The notes beneath the pieces are model-generated. The model did not search any database. It was not told the DNA's origin and saw nothing but the letters and a program-made list of their open reading frames with translations. A stretch of DNA of 64,000 bases from Cyanobacteriota bacterium. Lineage in GTDB: Bacteria > Cyanobacteriota > Cyanobacteriia > PCC-6307 > Cyanobiaceae. The stretch spans positions 21,316 to 85,315 of the forward strand of contig JAPLIB010000153.1 in assembly GCA_026389335.1 (NCBI GenBank). Reading direction: 5' to 3'. Below are positions 36,070 to 45,806 of this stretch, in pieces. How positions within the stretch are numbered: the stretch's first letter is position 1; each line of letters opens with the position of its first letter. The position numbers and the translations under genes are program-made.

Positions 36070-38156
36070 CGATGCTGGGCCTGGAGCATTCCTCCAGGCC
36101 TGGTAGTTGAACCTGATGGGCGTAGAGCCAGAGAAAAGTTCTCCTCAACCAGTGAAAGATGGGGACTATAGTGAGGATCCGCATTCAACAGATGTCCCCA
36201 ACGCTGCAGCATCGACTGGCGCTCCTGTTGCCATTGAGCCATGGCTTCGGGGCTGGAAGGAGCGCCGCGGCTGCGAGATTCATGATGGATGAGTGAGGCA
36301 TCGGGGCAGTAGAGATTGCGGTAGCCACGAGCCATCAAGCGCAGACAGAGATCAACGTCGTTGTAGCTCACGGCGAAGCAGGCGGCATCAAAGCCACCCA
36401 CCTCCAGAAACAAAGCCTTGCGCACAACCATCACGGCCGCGGTAACGGCACTGAGCTGATGGGTGAGTTGCAGCCGCAACTGGTAGCCATCGGCCCCCGC
36501 AGCAAAATATTTATGCGCATGACCGGCAATACCACCGATGCCGAGCAGTACGCCGGCATGCTGCACGGTGCCATCATCAAACAACAAGCGGGCACCCACC
36601 GCTCCAATCTCCGGGCGCAGAGCCTGGGCCACCATCGTGGCCAACCAGCCGGGCTGCAAGGCTTCAACATCGTTATTGAGAAAAGCAAGAACCTCGCCGC
36701 GGGCCAGGCTGGCAGCATCATTATTCAGAGCGGCGTAGTTGAACGGCCCGGGCCGTCGCAGCAGTCGCACGCCCGGACGAGACTCGAGTTCGGCCAGATA
36801 AGCCACACTGGCTGGATCGGAGCTGCCGTTATCGATCAACAGAAGCTCGACGGGGAGATGGGCCGCCGCCGTACGCTCCAGCGAATCCAGACAGCCGCGC
36901 AGCAACTCGGATCGATCACGGGTGGGAATGATCACACTGACGAGGGGCGCAAGATCCGGAAGCGACCAATGCAGGCAGTGGCCGCCAGCCGGGCGGGACG
37001 TGACCTCGATCGAGCGACCCTGACGCGCCAGAAAGTTAGCCAGAGTGGTGGCGCTGACGGAGTCGCCACGGCACTCACCGCAGCGATCGGCCCGGTGATA
37101 CAACACCTCGGGCAGATGCACGATCTGCTCGGGCCGGCAGGCAGCCGTAGCCTCAAGCACCAGGCCATAGAGACTGACGGACTCAGCCGCATCGGCGAGT
37201 CTGCGGGCAACCTTCTGGGCCAGATCGGCTCGGATCAACCAGCAATGGGAATAGTGGGGGTCGCTGTAGAGCAGATCAGGATTCCAGGACGGCTTGAACT
37301 GGGGACTGTGACGCCGGCCTGCTGAGCTGATGCGATCCTCGTCGGCATAGAGCACCAAGGCCTCTGGATGCTGGGCGAGCGCAGCTGTAAAGCGGAGCAG
37401 GGCCTGGCGAGCCAGCCGATCCCCGATCTGCAGCAGCACCAACCAAGCCTGGGGATCCTCGTTCTCAGCCGCACGGTCTGGATCAAGGAGCTCAAAAGGG
37501 CCAGGGAACTGACGTTTCAGGCTCTGAACCGAGATCTGCAGGCCGTTGGCATCGGGACTTTGGCCCCAGAGGCCTGGAGCGAAACGGGGCCGGTGCCGAT
37601 TGTCACCGGCAGCGGCAGGGTGGAGCGGGTCCTGGGCCACGCTCGGATCCGCGGCCAGCGCGGGCTGCTCGAGACGCTCGATCCACTCGTCGTAGCCCAC
37701 CAGGGGCCAATTGCCACGAGCCAGCAGGCGGTTGTAGTCGCTCCAGAGCCTTGAGAATGGACGTCTGCGCGTGTGCTGATCGTAACCAGGGTGCAGCCTC
37801 AGCAACTTACGCTGCATCAAGCGACGAGCCCGCCAGGCTGTTTGGGGCTGCAGCCTCAGCACAGGCACCTGACTATCGCCATTGAGTCCATAGAGCTCAA
37901 AGGTGAGCTCCTGCGTACCGGCACGAATGCGCACCAGACGACGACGCAATCGGTTGCTGACCAGAACGCGACCCTGACACCCATTGAAGAGGCCAAAACA
38001 GCGCAGCTGCTCGCTGCGATGCAGCACGGTCAGCATGTACCAGCCGGGCCTTGGAGGCGACTTGAGAGCGAGACGCGCTGGTGAGGTCTCAACATCCCAG
38101 ACCCAATCCTGACGGAGGCGAATGGAGAGCCAACGATGTAGAGAAAGGAATGACAT
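36066..38156 (-). CDS. Large glycosyltransferase with C-terminal GT2 domain
   Basis: This 696-residue protein has a GT2 domain at roughly residues 400-640 (VSVIIPTRDRSELLRGCLDS, LLIDNGSSD, NYAALNNDAA, GEVLAFLNNDVEAL, NDVDLCLRLMARGYRN). An N-terminal part of about 380 residues resembles large cyanobacterial glycan-assembly enzymes and includes a second GT-A-like segment (LVLYADEDRIS). The ATG at 38156 is 4 bp after the kpsE stop; upstream ATGs lie inside kpsE. It is in the kpsM-kpsT-kpsE operon and coupled to the PhyH gene, so it probably builds the capsule repeat unit. Confidence 0.8.
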   Translation of the reverse strand: MSFLSLHRWLSIRLRQDWVWDVETSPARLALKSPPRPGWYMLTVLHRSEQLRCFGLFNGCQGRVLVSNRLRRRLVRIRAGTQELTFELYGLNGDSQVPVLRLQPQTAWRARRLMQRKLLRLHPGYDQHTRRRPFSRLWSDYNRLLARGNWPLVGYDEWIERLEQPALAADPSVAQDPLHPAAAGDNRHRPRFAPGLWGQSPDANGLQISVQSLKRQFPGPFELLDPDRAAENEDPQAWLVLLQIGDRLARQALLRFTAALAQHPEALVLYADEDRISSAGRRHSPQFKPSWNPDLLYSDPHYSHCWLIRADLAQKVARRLADAAESVSLYGLVLEATAACRPEQIVHLPEVLYHRADRCGECRGDSVSATTLANFLARQGRSIEVTSRPAGGHCLHWSLPDLAPLVSVIIPTRDRSELLRGCLDSLERTAAAHLPVELLLIDNGSSDPASVAYLAELESRPGVRLLRRPGPFNYAALNNDAASLARGEVLAFLNNDVEALQPGWLATMVAQALRPEIGAVGARLLFDDGTVQHAGVLLGIGGIAGHAHKYFAAGADGYQLRLQLTHQLSAVTAAVMVVRKALFLEVGGFDAACFAVSYNDVDLCLRLMARGYRNLYCPDASLIHHESRSRGAPSSPEAMAQWQQERQSMLQRWGHLLNADPHYSPHLSLVEENFSLALRPSGSTTRPGGMLQAQHR

Positions 38157-38160
38157 CGTC

Positions 38161-39384
38161 CTACTGGCGATGACTGGCTTGCATGCCAAGCACAAACTTC
38201 GACAAGCTGAAAGCGACTGCACACGTAGCCACTATTGTGATAAAACCTTTGCTGCGCCAGTTGCCATCTGGATCCTCAGGCAGCTGAGGGGCTGAAAGCA
38301 GAGCCATGAACTTCTGCTGGCGCGTGCTTTCAACTCGAGCCTTTTCCACCGACGTCAGCGCCAGTTTGTAGCTATCTGTGGCGAAGGATACATCAGATTC
38401 AAGCTTGACAACATCGGCAGCCTTGCGATTGAGATTACGCCCCTTGACGGATAGCAGCAGGCGACGCTCCTGGGCAACCTGCTGCTCCAGCTCACGCGCT
38501 GCATCGGCAACGGCGAGAACCTCAGGCTCGCGTGGATCCTTGTACTGGCGTCGCAATGTAGCCAGTTCAACCTTCTTCTCGACAAGCTGCTCCTGAAGCT
38601 TATTGATAGACATACTAGCCATCTGGGCCTCACCCTTGGGATCAATCACCACCGCATTCTTATCCTGGTAAATGATCAGCCGATTCTTGATCAACTCCAA
38701 GTTAGCACGGGCACGCCGCAGCTCTGCTTCTGCAAAGCGGAGCTGCTTCAGACTGATATCTTGATTGAGGCGATTGACAAAATTCTCACTTTTTGCGAGC
38801 ATGAAACGATTCAGATCAAAGGAAGTCCGAGGGTCCAGAGCCACAGTGCGCAATACAATGGCACCTGACAGCTCATCCAGGCTTACCGAAACCTGCTTCT
38901 TGAAGAAGTTAAGCGTTTTCTCGGGACTCGAGCCCGCCTGAATACCGGCGAAGGGATCACGACTATCACGGGCGTAAGATTTTTCAATATTGAAGCTGCG
39001 CTTGAGATCACTGAGAACCTGCGGGGACTGCAGATAAGTCTTAAGGTAGCGAGCATCTTCTAGCGACAGTTGATTACTTCGGCCCAACAGAGAGCCAAGA
39101 CTGCCACCATCAGCATTGGCTGCATCTTCAGCTTTGCGGATCACAAAATCAGATCGAGTCACAAAGCGATCCCTGGCAATGACATAGAAGTAGAGCGCCG
39201 AACCCAGCACGGGAATGAGCAATAACTGAGCAACAGAGAATCGGCGCAGACGATTGGCGCGTACCGCTGGGGGGACAACGGGCACCACCTTCGCGTTGCT
39301 GGCAAAATCGTCATCGGTGAGCAACTGTGACTTCTGATTGTCAGCGAAAAAACGCTTGAGCGGGCTGCGATCCAAATCGATCAT
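38161..39384 (-). CDS. kpsE: Capsule export periplasmic adaptor (KpsE/BexC-like)
   Basis: This 407-residue inner-membrane protein has one N-terminal membrane segment (about 48-68) with the VIARDRFVTRSDFVIRKAED start typical of KpsE/PCP-3 proteins. A long periplasmic coiled coil spans about 205-370 (RFAEAELRRARANLELIKN, RRQYKDPREPEVL), and a second membrane segment lies near the C-terminus. It links KpsMT to the outer-membrane exporter. It stands between kpsT and the glycosyltransferase on the same strand. Confidence 0.85.
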   Translation of the reverse strand: MIDLDRSPLKRFFADNQKSQLLTDDDFASNAKVVPVVPPAVRANRLRRFSVAQLLLIPVLGSALYFYVIARDRFVTRSDFVIRKAEDAANADGGSLGSLLGRSNQLSLEDARYLKTYLQSPQVLSDLKRSFNIEKSYARDSRDPFAGIQAGSSPEKTLNFFKKQVSVSLDELSGAIVLRTVALDPRTSFDLNRFMLAKSENFVNRLNQDISLKQLRFAEAELRRARANLELIKNRLIIYQDKNAVVIDPKGEAQMASMSINKLQEQLVEKKVELATLRRQYKDPREPEVLAVADAARELEQQVAQERRLLLSVKGRNLNRKAADVVKLESDVSFATDSYKLALTSVEKARVESTRQQKFMALLSAPQLPEDPDGNWRSKGFITIVATCAVAFSLSKFVLGMQASHRQ

Positions 39385-39462
39385 GATTAAAACAAGAGAA
39401 AGAGCGCTAACGGTTAAAAGCTATGGTCAAATCACAGGATCACTGGAAACTCCAGGTCTGTT

Positions 39463-40152
39463 CTAATGCGCCGAAGCAGCCGATACCGTACCGGCCAGGA
39501 GACGGTCAGTATGAATTGCAACGGCTTCATCAAGATTATCAAATTCCTCTATGTTGCCACGTTCGAGAATAAAGGCCCGATCGCAATGCAGCTTCAAGCC
39601 CCATAGGTTGTGATCCACCATCAGGAAATCCGCCCGCTTCTTTCTGTCCAGCAACATTCTCTTGCTCTTTTCCCGGAATCTCTGATCTCCTGCAGCGGTA
39701 ACCTCGTCAATCAGATAAACATCAAAATCAAACGCCATCGACAAACCGAAGGCGATGCGAGAGCGCATACCACTTGAATAGGTCTTGAAAGGGCGATCAA
39801 AGTACACGCCAAGCTCGGCAAACTCTTCTACGTAACGAATCTTCTCGGGAATATTTCGCTTGGCGGCATAAATACGGCTGACAAACGTGACATTCTCTCG
39901 GCCCGTCAGGCTTCCTTGAAAACCACCGGCAATCCCCACGGGCCAAGAAACGGAAGCATCTGTTTCAATCGTGCCCCTGTCGGGGAGATCAATGCCACCG
40001 AGCAGCCTCAGCAACGTGCTCTTGCCAGCACCATTGGCGCCAAGGATCGCCACTGATTCACCCGTTGCAATCGTGAAATCAAGGTTTTCAAAGATGATAC
40101 TGCGACGCCCCTTATACACATAGCTTTTGGTGAGACCGCGAACTCGAATCAT
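39463..40152 (-). CDS. kpsT: Capsule polysaccharide ABC exporter ATPase
   Basis: This 229-residue ATPase has Walker A GANGAGKST at residues 38-46, a compact signature region YSSGMRSRIAFGLSMAF and Walker B FDVYLIDEVTAAGD. This is the KpsT/BexA form without a C-terminal glycan-binding domain. It powers export of the lipid-linked capsule with KpsM. More AT-rich than the GC-rich genes around it. Start ATG at 40152. Confidence 0.92.
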   Translation of the reverse strand: MIRVRGLTKSYVYKGRRSIIFENLDFTIATGESVAILGANGAGKSTLLRLLGGIDLPDRGTIETDASVSWPVGIAGGFQGSLTGRENVTFVSRIYAAKRNIPEKIRYVEEFAELGVYFDRPFKTYSSGMRSRIAFGLSMAFDFDVYLIDEVTAAGDQRFREKSKRMLLDRKKRADFLMVDHNLWGLKLHCDRAFILERGNIEEFDNLDEAVAIHTDRLLAGTVSAASAH

Positions 40153-40204
40153 ACCAGCTTCTCACAAAGGGCAAACAGAGGCTTCCAAAACCCAATTAAT
40201 ACAA

Positions 40205-41035
40205 TCAAAGCGTTAAAAGACGGCGCTCATTGATTGAATAAAACCAGCAAGCGATAGCTGCCTGGACAATGGCCCAAACAATAACATAATTCAAGCTAGC
40301 ATCTGGCGTAAAGTATTCATCACTCATCGCCTTACGGTTCAATTCGATACAATGCATCAGAGGGTTCCAGACGAAAAAGGACCTTGTCCAGTCGGGGAAT
40401 TTCCAGTAACGGAAAGGAACTCCCGAAAGGAACCACAAAATGCGAGGAATCCAAATAGCCACCTGACTAAAAGCCGGCAAAATATGGCTGGCTGTCATAA
40501 AAATGACTCCCGTAGAAAACCCCAAAAACGTCGCCAACAAGATTGAAACCAGAAAGAGGCCAAGATCTGACATCACCACCTGATCAAGGTAAATCCAGGT
40601 ACCCGCAAGCATGATGAACATGCAGCAGAAGAAAAGGCCTGATTCACAGACTGCGCGAGAAATAACCGTATCAATCGGCTTAACGGGTCGATAGAATAAA
40701 AGCGCTTCATTAGCCTGAATAGCCGTAATACTGCGACTTGCTATTGTGGAAAAAATACTATACAGGATAATCCCAGATGTCAGAAAAAGGACCACATTCA
40801 AGCTGCCACCTCGATTTACATTCAAAGCTGAAAGAAAGATCATCCAGATTGCCAACAGCCCGAGCGGCTGCAGCAGCACACCCAGGAAGCCACCCCTCAC
40901 CTCGCTAACGCGTGTGCGTAGCTCGCGATAGGTGAGAGCATCAACCACACGCCACTGAATACGCCAACCGCTAAGACCTTGGATGCCATCGGTGCGCTTT
41001 CCCAATCGACCACTGCCAGCGATAGAAGTTGCCAA
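40205..41035 (-). CDS. kpsM: Capsule polysaccharide ABC exporter permease
   Basis: This 276-residue ABC-2 type permease has six predicted membrane segments with EVRGGFLGVLLQPLGLLAIW at the N-terminus. Other features are ASRSITAIQANEALLFYRPV, and a C-terminus with WNPLMHCIELNRKAMSDEY, which fits KpsM/BexB. It is first in the leftward kpsM-kpsT-kpsE-glycosyltransferase-PhyH set. The longest frame begins at a TTG (41035); no ATG is available before the conserved part, so the exact start is uncertain. Confidence 0.88.
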   Translation of the reverse strand: MATSIAGSGRLGKRTDGIQGLSGWRIQWRVVDALTYRELRTRVSEVRGGFLGVLLQPLGLLAIWMIFLSALNVNRGGSLNVVLFLTSGIILYSIFSTIASRSITAIQANEALLFYRPVKPIDTVISRAVCESGLFFCCMFIMLAGTWIYLDQVVMSDLGLFLVSILLATFLGFSTGVIFMTASHILPAFSQVAIWIPRILWFLSGVPFRYWKFPDWTRSFFVWNPLMHCIELNRKAMSDEYFTPDASLNYVIVWAIVQAAIACWFYSINERRLLTL

Positions 41036-41058
41036 CCAAACAAAACAACTGCCCCACT

Positions 41059-41610
41059 CTAAACCTCAGCCTGTACATACGAGAGCCAAACCAGCAGGTC
41101 CTTGGCCAGTCCACGCCTCAGACGACGCTCCATCCTGTCCAGAACCTGTTCGAGCGCCCTGGCCGCCAGCGATTTTCCCCAGCCTGGCACCGTAGAAGGC
41201 AAGGCCACCCACACAGTCGCCAACACATTCAACACCGCTGAACCTGGCCTGAGATCTGCCACGAGGCCAAAGGTGAGGACATCGGCCCAGCGACCCAGCC
41301 CGACAATGCGGCAGTTGACACTGAGCAGATGGAGGCAGGCCCCCTGGCAGCAGGCCTGAAGCTCCAGGGTGGGCACCAGTTCATACTGCAGCAGCCGGAG
41401 AGGATTGGAAGAGTAGCGGAAGCGACCGAGACCAAGCGCTTGTGTTCTACTGTGAGCGAGCAGCGCAGCCACAGGCCGATCCACCAAGGCCAGATAGGCC
41501 GCAAGCCGCTCTGGTGTGGCACCGGGATCGTTCACCTGCAAGGCACAATCGCGACGACGCGTGACCATGACGTCCTCGTTCGATGCCTGAGCTGACGGCT
41601 TATTGTTCAT
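41059..41610 (-). CDS. DUF1997 family protein
   Basis: This 183-residue protein resembles DUF1997, a family of cyanobacteria and chloroplasts. It has VNDPGATPERLAAYLALVDR, RFRYSSNPLRLLQYELVPTL, and a C-terminal amphipathic half with VWVALPSTVPGWGKSL and a basic helix near the end. Function unknown. It is divergent from kpsC, with start codons 55 bp apart, and lies upstream of kpsM in the same direction with only a 23-bp gap, which may place kpsM under its promoter. Confidence 0.7.
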   Translation of the reverse strand: MNNKPSAQASNEDVMVTRRRDCALQVNDPGATPERLAAYLALVDRPVAALLAHSRTQALGLGRFRYSSNPLRLLQYELVPTLELQACCQGACLHLLSVNCRIVGLGRWADVLTFGLVADLRPGSAVLNVLATVWVALPSTVPGWGKSLAARALEQVLDRMERRLRRGLAKDLLVWLSYVQAEV

Positions 41611-41665
41611 TTCAATCAGCGCATGTCAATCGTTAGCAGGTTGCGATGGACTAGGCGGCAAGCTG

Positions 41666-43753
41666 ATGGAGAATAACCCAACTCCCACACCGCCTAACAC
41701 CACGCCAGCGGACCTCAGGACACCAAGGCTCCTGCAGGCTGGCCCCGTTCTGGGTGTGCCCAGCGCCGGCATGGCCCGGATCTCCACCCTGGAGCCGTTG
41801 CTGGCGCCGGCCCAACTCCTTCGGGGCCACAAAGCCTGCCGAGAGCAGGCTCTTGACGCGCTGCTGGCTTGGGGCAACAAGCCATCGGCACAAAAGGCCG
41901 AACGCCTGGCCGAGCAGCGCAACCTCCCCCTATGGCGCTGCGAGGACGGTTTTCTGCGCTCGCTCGGACTCGGTGCTGACGGCCCACCCCTCTCTCTGGT
42001 GGTGGACGACCTCGGCATCTATTACGACGCGACGCGACCGAGCCGGCTGGAGGCCTTGATCGCCGCCCCGCTGGGGGCCAACGCCCGACAGCGAGCCCAG
42101 CATTTACAACAGCTCTGGTGCCAGGAACGGCTGAGCAAGTACAACGGCGCCCGCGAATCCATACCACCCCTGGAGCCTTTTGTGCTGGTTGTGGACCAGA
42201 CGGCCGGCGACCAGTCGATCCGCAGCGGCTTGGCCGATGCCGGCAGCTTCCATACCATGCTGGAGACTGCCCGGCGCGACCATCCGCACTGCCGGGTCGT
42301 GCTCAAGATTCATCCGGATGTGGCCCGAGGCCGCAAAAAGGGGCATTACAGCGCAGCCCTCCGCAGGGATCCGCGCTTGGTGCTCTGTGCCGATGGCGGC
42401 CATCCCGCGGCTCTGCTGCAACAGGCCCGGGCCGTGTATGTGGTGACATCGCAGCTGGGCTTTGAAGCACTGCTCTGGAACAAAACTGTGCATTGCTTCG
42501 GCATGCCGTTCTATGCCGGCTGGGGTCTCACCCGTGATGCCCTGCCGGCACCGGAACGACGACTGGACGGCAGCGATCTTGAACGGTTGATTCATGCGGC
42601 GCTGATCGACTACCCGGCCTACTTCGACCCCCATCACCACAACCGCTGTAGCCCGGAACGGCTGATGCGGGTGCTGGGTCTGCAGCAACGGCGACAGCGC
42701 GAGTTTCCGGAGCGGATCGAAGCCTTTGGCTTCAAGCCCTGGAAGCAGCCGATCCTGCGTCGCTTTCTGACCGGCAGCCAGGTGCGCTTCCGGCGGCGGC
42801 AAAGCCGACCATCGCGGCGGGCGGAGGCGCTGGCGATCTGGGGCCGCGATCCGGGCAAGGGCGTGGTGCAACAACAGCACCAGAACCTCAGACCCTTGCT
42901 GCGCGTCGAGGACGGCTTCGTGCGCTCGGTTGGTCTGGGAGCCAATCTGATCGCCCCGCTCTCCTGGGTGATTGATCGGCGCGGTATCTATTACGACGCG
43001 GGCTCCGCTTCTGATCTCGAGCTGTTTCTCGCCGAGCACACGTTTACGGCGCAAGAGCGGCAACGGGGCGAGGCTCTGCGCCAACAGCTGGTGAATGCCG
43101 CGATTACAAAATATAACCTGGCCGCGCCGCCCTGGCGTCGTCCCGATCACGCCACACGCGTGGTGCTCGTCGTCGGCCAGGTGGAAAGTGACGCCTCAAT
43201 TCGGTATGGAACTGCCGGGTTGCGGACGAATCGGCAACTGCTGGAGGCGGTGCGGGCTGCCGAACCGGAAGCCTGGCTGATCTACAAACCGCATCCAGAC
43301 GTGGTTGCAGGGCTACGGCAAGGCAGCTCGAGCGGCTTCGATCCCGATGGGTTCAGCGACGAGGTAGTCATCGAAGCCGCAATTGGCCCACTGTATGAAG
43401 CCGTTGATACCGTCCATGTCCTCACCTCGCTGGCGGGTTTTGAAGCCTTACTGCGCCGGCGGGAAGTGCACACCTGGGGGCTGCCTTTCTATGCCGGCTG
43501 GGGCCTCACTCATGACAGGTTGAGCTGTGATCGGCGCCAGCGCCACCTGCAGCTCGACGAGCTTGCCTATGCCAGTCTGGTAGCATATCCGCGGTATATG
43601 AGCCGCACTAGTGGGCTTTTCATTGAGCCGGAGGAAGCCATTGACGAGCTGTGTCAATGGCGCCAGGAATCTCCGAATGTGTTGCGATGGTGGCAGCTTT
43701 TGTTTTGCCAGTGGGGGCGGACGCGAGAACGGCTTGGCCTTAGTAATCGATAA
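41666..43753 (+). CDS. kpsC: KpsC-type beta-Kdo transferase (two tandem GT domains)
   Basis: KpsC builds the Kdo linker that joins group 2 capsule to its lipid in alternation with a second linkage activity. This 695-residue protein contains two homologous halves. The motif EDGF.RS.GLG then occurs at about residue 92 and again at about 414, each followed by a GIYYDA segment, a SKYN/TKYN element and an FYAGWGLT end. This matches the GT99 plus GT107 layout of KpsC. Length is close to the E. coli protein. The ATG at 41666 is preferred over 41603, which would overlap the divergent DUF1997 start. Confidence 0.92.
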   Translation: MENNPTPTPPNTTPADLRTPRLLQAGPVLGVPSAGMARISTLEPLLAPAQLLRGHKACREQALDALLAWGNKPSAQKAERLAEQRNLPLWRCEDGFLRSLGLGADGPPLSLVVDDLGIYYDATRPSRLEALIAAPLGANARQRAQHLQQLWCQERLSKYNGARESIPPLEPFVLVVDQTAGDQSIRSGLADAGSFHTMLETARRDHPHCRVVLKIHPDVARGRKKGHYSAALRRDPRLVLCADGGHPAALLQQARAVYVVTSQLGFEALLWNKTVHCFGMPFYAGWGLTRDALPAPERRLDGSDLERLIHAALIDYPAYFDPHHHNRCSPERLMRVLGLQQRRQREFPERIEAFGFKPWKQPILRRFLTGSQVRFRRRQSRPSRRAEALAIWGRDPGKGVVQQQHQNLRPLLRVEDGFVRSVGLGANLIAPLSWVIDRRGIYYDAGSASDLELFLAEHTFTAQERQRGEALRQQLVNAAITKYNLAAPPWRRPDHATRVVLVVGQVESDASIRYGTAGLRTNRQLLEAVRAAEPEAWLIYKPHPDVVAGLRQGSSSGFDPDGFSDEVVIEAAIGPLYEAVDTVHVLTSLAGFEALLRRREVHTWGLPFYAGWGLTHDRLSCDRRQRHLQLDELAYASLVAYPRYMSRTSGLFIEPEEAIDELCQWRQESPNVLRWWQLLFCQWGRTRERLGLSNR

Positions 43754-43782
43754 CTGATCGAATCGCAGTTGCTTTCCATCGC

Positions 43783-45771
43783 ATGGCACCATCTGTCGAC
43801 ATCGAAGGTCCCGTGCTATTGCTGATGGGACCCATCGGCACCTTTTTTGCAAGGCTAGCTGAGCATCTGAACAGGGGCGGCGTGCCCGTGTGGAAAGTAT
43901 CCTTTCCTCTACACGAGTTTGGCTATTCGAACCGTGAGCGCCTCGCCTACGACGGATCCATGGATGATTTCCAGAGCTTTCTGCTGGAACAGATTGAATC
44001 CAAAGGCATCCGCCATCTGTTCATGTATGGCGACTTTATTGATCCGCATCGCCTCGCCATCGAGTTGGTCCAACGACTCAATGCCCAACCCGAACGACAG
44101 CACAAACTCGACGCCTGGGTGTTCGAACTTGGCTACATTCGGCCTAACTACATAAGCCTGGAACGGGAGCGCTGCAATGCCCGCTCTTCCTTGAATCGGC
44201 CGGCTGGCTTCTACCGATCACTGCCGGAGGCTAACAGCATCCCCAAGCGCACTGGCAAAACTGAGCTTCGCTGGCGCAAATGCTGGAAAACACCCACCTT
44301 CATCCAGCATGCTTTCACCGCTTATCCCATTATCAAGGGACCACACAAGTTACAGCCCCGCCCTTCGTACCTACTTGCACAACTGCGTGGGCTCGTACGC
44401 AAACACATCTATCAAGTGACAGAACGGAAGATTCGGCTGCAGCTTCAAGATGGTCGGCCCTACATTCTCGTTCCGCTTCAAGTCGCCAGTGATTCTCAGA
44501 TCAGCCTGGGATCTGACTACCAGGGTATGGAGCCCTTCATCAAAGAGCTGATTACTTCCTTCGCGATCCATGGTCGGCCCTGTGACCGACTCGCCTTCAA
44601 ACACCATCCCCGCGACCGGGGCTACAACAACTACAGCCGCCTGATTGATCGCCTCGCCACAACCCATGGGGTGAGGGATCGGGTTGTCTATTTTCATGAT
44701 GCGCCTCTGGGTCCGGCCCTCAAAGCGGCCCGCGCCGTGGTGACGATCAACAGCACGGTGGGCTTGCAGGCGTTGTATCACGGCACCCCCACCAAAGCGC
44801 TGGGCCGCACCTTTTATAACCTGCATGGCCTCACCGACCAACAACCACTGTCAGAATTCTGGAGCAATCCCCACGGCCAGGATCGCAGCCTATTTCAACG
44901 TTTCTACAACTATTTGATTGAAAGCACCCAAATCAGGGGCAATTTTGATGGCTACTTTCCTTTCGCAGACACATTCCGAATTTCCCCGAATCTAGCCATC
45001 CAAACGACCCCACGAAACCAACCCAACGTCCTGCAAGTATGGCAACGCCTGCTGGTCCTCGGCCGAGGTTTTGCCACCTATTACCTGCAACTCCTGGCCA
45101 TCGCGGTGGGAGCCAAAACCACGGCTCGACGCCTGCTGGAGGGAAGTGCCCGCGATGTCATGGCCGGCCTGGGGGTGCAGGTGCACCTGGAGCAGAACCA
45201 GCTGGACCAGGGACAGATCGACCAACCCCGAATCAGCATCGCCAACCACGGACATCCTCTCGATGTATTGCTGATTCAGGGTTATTTTCGCCAATGCAGT
45301 ATGACGACTGCCGCCAACCATCTACGCCATATCTTGCCATTATTTCGGCACAGCGCCGAGAACTACGGCCATATCCATCTCAACCATCTTTGCCCCACCT
45401 CCAGGATTGGAGGCCTGAGGCGGCTGATGCGCATGATGCAACGCCACGGCCGCTTGTTCCTTTTCCCCAGTGGCTCGCTGGTGACTCCGATCACCGAGCG
45501 GGTTTCCGGCAGCCTTTACCTGCTGGCGCGCCGCAATAAAGCCCTGATCATTCCCTGGATTCTTGATTATGAGGGCTTTGAATCCGGCGAAGGCGACATG
45601 CACTATCGCCCCCTTGCCATGATGCGCTCTCGCCTCAGCGGCCCCAAGGCCACCATCCGCTGCAGGGAAGGTGATCCGATCAACCCGTTGGACTTCAGCG
45701 ACGAGCAATCATTTTGCGATTACGTTAGACAATATTACAGGGATCACCTAAATCCTAGCCTGGCTCATTAA
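43783..45771 (+). CDS. kpsS: KpsS-type Kdo transferase fused to a PlsC-like acyltransferase
   Basis: This 662-residue protein is far longer than typical KpsS (about 390-420). Residues about 10-395 match KpsS: LLLMGPIGTFFARLAEHL, YGDFIDPHR, FELGYIRPNYISLE, KHHPRDRG, TINSTVGLQALYHGTP. Residues about 480-640 look like a lyso-phospholipid acyltransferase: the HX4D box is NHGHPLD (His489, Asp494) and the substrate box is FLFPSGS at about 559-565, followed by a VPWIL-like IIPWILDYEGF. It starts 29 bp after kpsC. KpsS acts on lysophosphatidylglycerol in E. coli, so a fused acyltransferase could acylate the lipid anchor. Confidence 0.85.
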   Translation: MAPSVDIEGPVLLLMGPIGTFFARLAEHLNRGGVPVWKVSFPLHEFGYSNRERLAYDGSMDDFQSFLLEQIESKGIRHLFMYGDFIDPHRLAIELVQRLNAQPERQHKLDAWVFELGYIRPNYISLERERCNARSSLNRPAGFYRSLPEANSIPKRTGKTELRWRKCWKTPTFIQHAFTAYPIIKGPHKLQPRPSYLLAQLRGLVRKHIYQVTERKIRLQLQDGRPYILVPLQVASDSQISLGSDYQGMEPFIKELITSFAIHGRPCDRLAFKHHPRDRGYNNYSRLIDRLATTHGVRDRVVYFHDAPLGPALKAARAVVTINSTVGLQALYHGTPTKALGRTFYNLHGLTDQQPLSEFWSNPHGQDRSLFQRFYNYLIESTQIRGNFDGYFPFADTFRISPNLAIQTTPRNQPNVLQVWQRLLVLGRGFATYYLQLLAIAVGAKTTARRLLEGSARDVMAGLGVQVHLEQNQLDQGQIDQPRISIANHGHPLDVLLIQGYFRQCSMTTAANHLRHILPLFRHSAENYGHIHLNHLCPTSRIGGLRRLMRMMQRHGRLFLFPSGSLVTPITERVSGSLYLLARRNKALIIPWILDYEGFESGEGDMHYRPLAMMRSRLSGPKATIRCREGDPINPLDFSDEQSFCDYVRQYYRDHLNPSLAH

Positions 45772-45806
45772 ATTGAGGCAGAAAAGACGACTCGAGGCTG
45801 ACGTGA

